DNA from: a candidate division WOR-3 bacterium
Lineage (GTDB): Bacteria; Hydrothermota; Tepidihabitantia; SM23-42; JAOAFX01
Assembly (NCBI GenBank): GCA_039802205.1
Contig: JBDRWD010000005.1
Span: forward strand, 1 to 64,000
DNA length: 64,000 bases
Direction: 5' to 3'
The notes under the pieces are model-generated. The model was given only the letters and a program-made list of their open reading frames with translations. It did no database searches and had not been told where the DNA came from. The stretch's first letter is position 1; each line of letters starts with the position of its first letter. The translations under genes were made by a program, and so were the position numbers. Shown in pieces: positions 58,798-64,000 of this stretch.

Positions 58798-58916
58798 TTT
58801 TTACAGAAACGATTTCCAGTCACAAAAAAATTGACTCCAGTATATACCTTAATGTCTAAAAAGGTGTACCAATATTTAAGCCTTTGAATAATAGGAAATT
58901 GCAGACCCGATTTTTC

Positions 58917-58944
58917 TTGACTTTGAATGCATTTTTAATATAAT
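58917..58944 (+). promoter_or_regulatory. Promoter of the pal-tol operon
   Basis: TTGACT (58917-58922), 16-bp spacer, TATAAT (58939-58944). Transcription should begin near 58951, which is itself an in-frame ATG; the AAAGGAGG inside the next codons points to ATG 58966. Confidence 0.8.
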
Positions 58945-58965
58945 TAAGCCATGAAAGGAGGCATA

Positions 58966-59442
58966 ATGCGCTATATTAAACTAACTATCCCTATAATATT
59001 AATTGCTGTTGTATTCTTTGGTTGCCCAAAGAAGCAGGTGGTAAAACCTGTAGAACCTGCTCCAGAGGAAACGACCGTCGTTGTTCCTAAAGAAACGACC
59101 GTTGTGGAAACTAGACCACAACTTGTTTTGGAACGAATATTCTTCGACTTTGATAAATCCGATATCCGCCCGGATGCCGCTGAGACTTTGAAAAAGAATG
59201 CCGAGATGCTCAAGTTGTATCCGGATGTAAAAGTATTAATAGAAGGCCACTGTTGCGAAATCGGGACCGCTGAGTATAATATGGCTCTTGGCGAGCGTCG
59301 AGCAAAGTCGGCTCGGGACTACCTAATTATGCTTGGCATTTCACCGGATAGACTTTCGACCGTAAGTTACGGTGAAGAAAGGCCATTGGATCCAAAGGTC
59401 CTGGAACGAAATCGACGGTGTGAATTTGTGATAATAAAGTAA
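58966..59442 (+). CDS. pal: Peptidoglycan-associated lipoprotein Pal
   Basis: Outer-membrane lipoprotein that tethers the envelope to peptidoglycan. With start ATG 58966 (after AAAGGAGG) the 158-residue product has a signal peptide ending VVFFGC, a Pro/Thr/Val linker and an OmpA-like domain: FFDFDKSDIRPDAAETL, LIEGHCCEIGTAEYNMALGERRA, VSYGEERP. The usual GHTD motif is GHCCE here. ATG 58951 lies at the transcription start and could give a leaderless form with five extra residues. It heads the operon, unlike the E. coli order. Confidence 0.94.
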   Translation: MRYIKLTIPIILIAVVFFGCPKKQVVKPVEPAPEETTVVVPKETTVVETRPQLVLERIFFDFDKSDIRPDAAETLKKNAEMLKLYPDVKVLIEGHCCEIGTAEYNMALGERRAKSARDYLIMLGISPDRLSTVSYGEERPLDPKVLERNRRCEFVIIK

Positions 59443-59447
59443 AATTT

Positions 59448-60203
59448 ATGGAAATTAAGATCAATTCGAAGCATCCCTGGGGGTATCAGTCAAAATTTAG
59501 ATTTTGGCTCCTGATACCCCCGCTTGTTATCTTGACTCTTTCCCTGCTGGGAAGTTTGAGCTGTTTAAGCCGAACCCGTTTTAATAATTTCAACTGGCAA
59601 ATGGATAGTTTGAGATTTTATACAATAAAATTTGATAGTCTGCTCCAAAACCAGTCAAGAGAAACAAACCAGTTAAGAACTGACTATTATACCAAATCCG
59701 AGGAGATTTCCGAAAAGATTGAAATGTTAAATACACGCCTGAGTGAACTCGAAACCCAATTAACCCAGATAAACGAAAAGTTATCCCGGGGTAAAAGGGC
59801 TTCTCCAGATTCTGAAGAAGTTTCCTCGGTCAGTCCGGAAGCCCGAATGATTTATGAATCAGCCTATCTCAATTATGTGAAAGGGAATTACAATGAAGCG
59901 ATAACCGGGTTTCGATCTTATTTAAAAATCGCACCGGATTCGCCGCTCGCAGATAATGCCCTATACTGGATTGGAGAATGCTATTACTCAATGGGGAAAA
60001 GGCAGGATGCGGTGGATACCTTCAATGAATTGATCAATAAGTATCCTCAGAGCAACAAACGGTCTACTGCCTTATATAAAATTGGCATCATCTATGAAGA
60101 GGCAAAAGATATCAAGACCGCAAAGACATATTATGAAAGGGTGATCCGGGAGTTTCCTAATGCTCCAGAGGCATCCTTGGCAAAGGAAAGGTTGAAAAAG
60201 TGA
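59448..60203 (+). CDS. cpoB: Tol-Pal system protein CpoB (YbgF)
   Basis: Periplasmic protein that coordinates wall synthesis with outer-membrane constriction. The 251-residue product has an N-terminal membrane or signal segment (LLIPPLVILTLSLLGSLSC), a coiled coil (about 55-115) and a C-terminal TPR domain (AYLNYVKGNYNEAITGFRSYLK, NALYWIGECYYSMGKRQDAVDTF, ALYKIGIIYEEAKDIKTAKTYY). The Cys after the helix may or may not be lipidated. It ends overlapping tolQ by four bases. Confidence 0.92.
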   Translation: MEIKINSKHPWGYQSKFRFWLLIPPLVILTLSLLGSLSCLSRTRFNNFNWQMDSLRFYTIKFDSLLQNQSRETNQLRTDYYTKSEEISEKIEMLNTRLSELETQLTQINEKLSRGKRASPDSEEVSSVSPEARMIYESAYLNYVKGNYNEAITGFRSYLKIAPDSPLADNALYWIGECYYSMGKRQDAVDTFNELINKYPQSNKRSTALYKIGIIYEEAKDIKTAKTYYERVIREFPNAPEASLAKERLKK

Positions 60204-60862
60204 ATATCTTTCGCGTTTTTTTGGAATCCAGTCTTGCCGCCCAGATTATCATGGTGATTCTGGTCGTGTTTTCCATCTGGTCCTGGGCGGTATTTTTCAG
60301 GAAACTTTACGAACTGGGAGTGGTGAACCGGCGGAGCAAATCATTTCTAATGAGTTATCAGTTTCATAAGCATATTAAGGAAATGGAAAATCTCGGACAT
60401 CTTTTAACGGATAATCCATATGGGAAGATTTTAAAAAGCGGCATCGAGGAATTTAAAACTCTAAAATCAGCAGGCAATCCGGAATTTCTGCAACTGGCGG
60501 AGAATATCAAACTGGCGATGGAACGGACCAAAGCAAAAGAGATAGAGACGATTGAAAGTGGACTCCCGGTGCTGGGCACGATCGTGACGGCGAGCCCATT
60601 TTTAGGGCTTCTGGGCACGGTCTGGGGGATAATGGAATCATTTTTGCAGATCCGGGCACGCGGCTCAGCCCATATTACAGTTGTGGCACCAGGAATTTCG
60701 GATGCTTTAATCACGACCGTCTATGGGCTCCTGGTGGCAATCCCAGCGTTAATTTTTAATAACTTATTGCGCAGCCGAATAATAAAATTGGATACCCAGC
60801 TTGATAACTTCATTAGTGAGGTATTTGCTCGCTTAAAAAGGGGACTCGTTGAAAGCGAATAG
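60200..60862 (+). CDS. tolQ: TolQ/ExbB-type proton channel protein
   Basis: Inner-membrane motor subunit of 220 residues with three helices: about 12-30, 130-155 and 170-195. The conserved stretch ESGLPVLGTIVTASPFLGLLGTVWGIMESF contains the channel motif, and PGISDALITTVYGLLVAIPALIFNN the third helix. Neighbouring tolR, tolA and tolB identify it as TolQ rather than ExbB. Starts with GTG 60200. Confidence 0.94.
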   Translation: MNIFRVFLESSLAAQIIMVILVVFSIWSWAVFFRKLYELGVVNRRSKSFLMSYQFHKHIKEMENLGHLLTDNPYGKILKSGIEEFKTLKSAGNPEFLQLAENIKLAMERTKAKEIETIESGLPVLGTIVTASPFLGLLGTVWGIMESFLQIRARGSAHITVVAPGISDALITTVYGLLVAIPALIFNNLLRSRIIKLDTQLDNFISEVFARLKRGLVESE

Positions 60863-61256
60863 GAATAATGGCTTAATTCAAGATTTGAATATTACCAATC
60901 TGGTGGATGTGGCACTGACCGTGTTGGTCGTTTTTATCATCACCGCGCCGATGATGACCCCTGGTATCGATGTTAACCTCCCCCGCACCGATGCTTCGTT
61001 ACCTCATGATGAAGAAGGGATTACAATATCTATAAAAGAAGATAAGCAGTTATTTATTGAAGGTGATAAAGTCAAATTTGAAGATTTTGAAGCAAAACTA
61101 AAAAAGATTCTCGAAAAAAAGCCACCCGGAGTTATGGTTTACCTGAGAGCCGATAAGAATATTGATTATGGATTTGTTATTGAAGTGATTGGCAGAATGC
61201 GTAAGGCAGGGGTAAAGGATTTAGGACTCGTTGCTGAAATACCGCAGGAAGAATGA
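60849..61256 (+). CDS. tolR: TolR/ExbD-type protein
   Basis: Motor partner of TolQ, 135 residues. One membrane helix near the N-terminus carries the catalytic Asp in NLVDVALTVLVVFIITAPMM; the periplasmic part has ISIKEDKQLFIEGDKVKFEDF and VMVYLRADKNIDYGFVIEVI. TTG 60849 initiates inside the end of tolQ (14-base overlap). Overlap with tolA follows. Confidence 0.94.
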   Translation: MKANRNNGLIQDLNITNLVDVALTVLVVFIITAPMMTPGIDVNLPRTDASLPHDEEGITISIKEDKQLFIEGDKVKFEDFEAKLKKILEKKPPGVMVYLRADKNIDYGFVIEVIGRMRKAGVKDLGLVAEIPQEE

Positions 61257-61897
61257 ACCGTTTTACATTCCTTTCCATTTTGCTCCATCTCCTTTTATTT
61301 GGCACGATTGCCCTTTCCTCAAGGAATACATTCAAGTCAATTCCAAAAATGGAAGTCTATAAAGTAAGTCTTGCGCCTTTGCCCCAACCAAAGGTTGCAG
61401 GTATTCCTGAGCCACCTGCCGAGCCACCATCTACAATAAAAGAACCCGAGAAAAAAATTGAAGAAAAAAAGCCACCCGAAGAAAAGAAGGCGGTGGCAAA
61501 AAAAGAAACGAAAGGGACTAAAGAAACCGAAAAGACCAAAGAAACCAAAAAGAAAGGCTTACCTGATGGACTTCCTGATATCAAACCCCAGATTTATACC
61601 GGCAGTGGTCGGGGATTTACATATTCTTATTATTTGAATATCTTATTAAACAAAATTGCCCAGAACTGGAATAATCCATACCGGGATAAAGATGTAATAT
61701 TAAAGTCAATTGTCTATTTTGAAGTTGATAAAAATGGTGTGATTTCTAATATCAGGATTGAAGAAGATTCAGGCGATGAGATTTATAACGAATCCACAAT
61801 CCGGGCGGTGGCGCTAACCAAAAGACTCCCGCCTTTACCCGAAGAATTTTCTGATGATTATCTTAAGGTACATTTAGAATTTCTAACCGCAAAATGA
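61253..61897 (+). CDS. tolA: TolA/TonB-type energy transducer
   Basis: Links the TolQR motor to Pal/TolB across the periplasm; 214 residues. An N-terminal helix (about 4-22) is followed by a Pro-rich then Lys/Glu/Thr-rich linker (60-110) and a TonB-like C-terminal domain (about 125-214; YYLNILLNKIAQNWNNP, IVYFEVDKNGVISNIRIEEDSGDEIYNESTIRAV, LPPLPEEF). The linker is much shorter than in E. coli TolA. Context rather than sequence separates it from TonB. Confidence 0.9.
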   Translation: MNRFTFLSILLHLLLFGTIALSSRNTFKSIPKMEVYKVSLAPLPQPKVAGIPEPPAEPPSTIKEPEKKIEEKKPPEEKKAVAKKETKGTKETEKTKETKKKGLPDGLPDIKPQIYTGSGRGFTYSYYLNILLNKIAQNWNNPYRDKDVILKSIVYFEVDKNGVISNIRIEEDSGDEIYNESTIRAVALTKRLPPLPEEFSDDYLKVHLEFLTAK

Positions 61898-63126
61898 AAA
61901 ATTATTCTAAATTCTCTATTTACTTTTTTTTAGTTGGAATCCTCTCAGCCCAAGATGTATATCTGAGACTAACTGACTATGCGGGCGGAAAGACAAATAT
62001 TATAATTGAACCATTCAATCCCCAGGGTACACCTGACTTTATTACAAAAGTAAAAAATATAGAGTCAATAATAAAATTTGACCTTGATTATTCTTTATAT
62101 TTTGAGATACTCGCTGATACAAATGCGCTAACCGGAAATCCCAAGAAAAGTGGTGTCATATTAAAGGCATCAAGCAAAGAACCGAATCTGACGATAAGCC
62201 TCATTGACTTTGAAACCAAGCAGAAAATCGGTGAATTTACCTTACCTCTATCTGGTGAATTAAGGCATTATGCACATACCCTCTCTGATAAAATTATTGA
62301 AACAATAACCGGAGAAAAAGGAATCTCTACAACCAAGATTGTCTTTTCATATCGTTCAGGAACCGGTAAAGAACTGGCAATGATTGACTATGATGGTTAT
62401 AACTTTACACAACTGACAAAAAATAATAATTTCAATCTCTTTCCCTGCTGGGCACCGGATGGTAGCAGGGTTCTTTATTCAACTTATATAAAAGACCGAT
62501 TGAATCTAAATCTTCTTGACCTGAATCAGAAGACACTGACAATCATTTCCACCCATGCGGGATTAAATTACGCACCGGACTGGTCTCCGGATGGCACAAA
62601 GATTGCCCTGACTTTAACCAAAGATGGCAATGCCGAAATTTATCTTCTTGATTTAGAAAGTAAACAGTTATACAGACTTACCAACAATCGTGCGATTGAT
62701 TGCTCACCGGTATTTTCACCCAACAGCCGAGAAATTGCCTTTGTCTCTGACCGCTCAGGAATGCCACAGATTTATATAATGGATATTTATGGCACAAATG
62801 TAAGGCGTCTGACATATCATGGTGATTATAATACCTCACCTGCCTGGTCACCAAGGGGTGATTTGATAGCATATGTATCAAGGCAGTCAAATTATTCCCA
62901 GCAGATCTGTGTCACTGACCCGAATGATTTCCAGCCCATTCAATTGACATTTGAAGGAAATAACGAAGAACCATCTTGGTCACCGGATGGATTGCATATT
63001 GTATTTATCTCAAACCGCACTGGCCAGTATGAACTCTGGACAATGAACTGGGATGGCACAAGGCAGCGCAAGTTAACCCAGGGGCTTGTCGCCTACTCAC
63101 CTGACTGGTCCCCATTTTTGAAATAA
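61894..63126 (+). CDS. tolB: TolB periplasmic beta-propeller protein
   Basis: Partner of Pal and TolA, 410 residues. The signal peptide ends GILSA; the TolB N-terminal domain follows (about 25-130), then five or six PD40 blades (FPCWAPDGSRVLYSTY, APDWSPDGTKIALTL, SPVFSPNSREIAFVSDRSG, SPAWSPRGDLIAYVSRQ, EPSWSPDGLHIVFISNRTG). It closes the pal-cpoB-tolQRAB operon. Confidence 0.95.
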   Translation: MKNYSKFSIYFFLVGILSAQDVYLRLTDYAGGKTNIIIEPFNPQGTPDFITKVKNIESIIKFDLDYSLYFEILADTNALTGNPKKSGVILKASSKEPNLTISLIDFETKQKIGEFTLPLSGELRHYAHTLSDKIIETITGEKGISTTKIVFSYRSGTGKELAMIDYDGYNFTQLTKNNNFNLFPCWAPDGSRVLYSTYIKDRLNLNLLDLNQKTLTIISTHAGLNYAPDWSPDGTKIALTLTKDGNAEIYLLDLESKQLYRLTNNRAIDCSPVFSPNSREIAFVSDRSGMPQIYIMDIYGTNVRRLTYHGDYNTSPAWSPRGDLIAYVSRQSNYSQQICVTDPNDFQPIQLTFEGNNEEPSWSPDGLHIVFISNRTGQYELWTMNWDGTRQRKLTQGLVAYSPDWSPFLK

Positions 63127-63390
63127 TCTTAAGAGTCTTAGCCAATACGACCCATAGCACCACATTTTGTTTCATAATTTCTTCCCTTTTTAACTACATA
63201 CCTTTTTCCTGTTGATACATGTTTTGTCTATAAGGCAAAAATCAACATTTCCTGCCTGGCGAGAAATGTTGATATTTGAGCATCATACCCTATTTCATAT
63301 CTCAACCACCTCCAACACACTGATATACACGACTTATTAATTTTTTCAGCAATTAAAAAATGTTAATTTATTTAATCCAAATTGGATATT
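63127..63390 (+). other. Convergent gap between tolB and the CPBP gene
   Basis: No gene is visible. Apart from the minus-strand terminator hairpin at 63236-63273, I see only AT-rich sequence. Confidence 0.6.
63236..63273 (-). terminator. Intrinsic terminator downstream of the CPBP gene
   Basis: ATCAACATTTC (63241-63251) and GAAATGTTGAT (63263-63273) form an 11-bp stem. On the minus strand the stem is followed by TTTTTGCC, the U-tract. Confidence 0.7.
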
Positions 63391-64000
63391 CTAAAACAGT
63401 AATCCCAGTAAATCTGCAATCAATGCTATTGAAAAATGCAGTATCGCACAGGGGAGGAAACTTTTTCCACGAATTGCAACAACCCCTAAAAAAATTCCCG
63501 CAATGATTGAGCCGTAAGCCTCAAGGGCTGGTTTGCGATAGTGTAATAAGGCAAATGGAATAGTCTGAATCAATATTGCCAATCTGGAATCAATCTTTTT
63601 TGAAAGACCGAAGAGCATAAATCCGCGGAAGAATAGTTCCCAACCAAACATATAACATAAGTGAACAAATTCATAGACTAAAAGATTATTGATTCCCCTT
63701 CGGGCAGTATGGGAAAGCGGATATACAGTCTTGAAGTTAGTAAATTTGAAGACAAGCAGAACAATCGGTATCATTATACACAGGATTATCAAGATATCCT
63801 TGGCCCAGACCTTATAATCACCGATTCGTATTCCATAATCTTTTGGTTTATTTTTAAAGATAACCATCGGTACAATCGGCGAGATTCCATAAATTATCCC
63901 CAGCACCAGCAATTTTTCAAAAAAAGATTCGTTGGGAAAGAATATTCTTGTTCGCTTGAGGTAGAGCGAAAATAATAATACAAAAGTTGAATAACAGATA
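63391..64000 (-). CDS. CPBP-family intramembrane metalloprotease, N-terminus cut by the window edge
   Basis: The minus-strand frame stays open from 64000 to the stop at 63391, giving at least 203 residues. At least five hydrophobic helices are visible. The protease motifs are WELFFRGFML (Glu and Arg of the EExxxR motif; the first Glu is Trp), TIPFALLHYRKP (FxxxH) and AILHFSIALIADL. CPBP (Abi) proteins include CAAX proteases and bacteriocin self-immunity proteins. The role here is unknown. An internal TTG at 63912 would cut off the first helix, so the true start is outside the window. Confidence 0.82.
   Translation of the reverse strand, partial: ICYSTFVLLFSLYLKRTRIFFPNESFFEKLLVLGIIYGISPIVPMVIFKNKPKDYGIRIGDYKVWAKDILIILCIMIPIVLLVFKFTNFKTVYPLSHTARRGINNLLVYEFVHLCYMFGWELFFRGFMLFGLSKKIDSRLAILIQTIPFALLHYRKPALEAYGSIIAGIFLGVVAIRGKSFLPCAILHFSIALIADLLGLLF

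Overview
The window reads as a gene-dense chromosomal segment of a Gram-negative (diderm) bacterium. Evidence for two membranes is a complete Tol-Pal operon, a PilMNOPQ secretin cluster, a BamD-like lipoprotein and PorV-like and FlgD/T9SS-tail proteins. The mixture (PorV family, FlgD-like C-terminal tails, archaemetzincin, MEDS-GGDEF, short EF-Ts, HslV) fits an uncultivated FCB-type lineage such as candidate phylum WOR-3. That placement is inference from gene content, not a phylogenetic result.

Layout. 1-3.6 kb: rplM-rpsI-rpsB-tsf-pyrH-frr translation operon. 3.7-6.8 kb: stress operon (coiled-coil protein, Hsp20, HtrA, sigma-70 family factor). 6.8-9.7 kb: hslV, serA and a DUF1015 gene. 16.5 to 9.7 kb (minus): slipin, archaemetzincin, class V aminotransferase, MEDS-GGDEF, DivIVA, purine nucleoside phosphorylase, two TPR lipoproteins, nadD. 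23.8 to 16.8 kb (minus): lemA, htpX, DUF3108, manC, SPOR lipoprotein, rdgB, holB, Mut7-C, SpoIID. 23.9-28.8 kb: HD-GYP, deoA and a secreted kelch-like protein. 29.5-34.9 kb: pilMNOPQ, rsmD, coaD. 39.2 to 34.8 kb (minus): thiE, then hpf, hprK, EIIA-Man, acyl-CoA ligase. 39.4-42.2 kb: NHL protein, PorV-like protein, polyprenol kinase-like protein. 50 to 42.2 kb (minus): two tRNA-Ser, gltX, JAMM protein, acpS, fabD, DUF2520, Ig-like lipoprotein, VWA-like protein, COG2426 protein. 50-57.5 kb: msrA and a signalling island. 57.8-63.1 kb: alcohol dehydrogenase, then pal-cpoB-tolQRAB. The right edge cuts a CPBP-family membrane protein.

The most unusual part is 50.6-57.5 kb. A 1614-residue regulator combines a Ser/Thr kinase domain, an AAA ATPase, TPRs, GAF, a sigma-54 activator AAA+ domain with GAFTGA, and a Fis-type helix-turn-helix. 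It is followed by two copies of a palindrome (TGGGAAAAATTTTCCCA type), a separate 16-bp palindrome, and a well-formed -24/-12 sigma-54 promoter. That promoter drives a 63-residue exported peptide ending in eight prolines plus Ile-Asp, and a 64-residue LSm/Hfq-like protein, closed by a terminator. An HD-GYP phosphodiesterase follows. This looks like a self-contained sigma-54 signalling and peptide module that I cannot match to a described system.

Two genome-wide habits are visible. Housekeeping promoters are near-consensus TTGAC(A/T)-TATAAT with a 16-bp spacer in almost every case, and about ten of them place the start codon 5-8 bases after the -10 box, implying leaderless mRNAs. A dispersed intergenic repeat with hairpins occurs three times (16.6, 28.9 and 57.6 kb); the best copy has 28-nt terminal inverted repeats, and each copy ends 17-19 bp upstream of a promoter -35 box.
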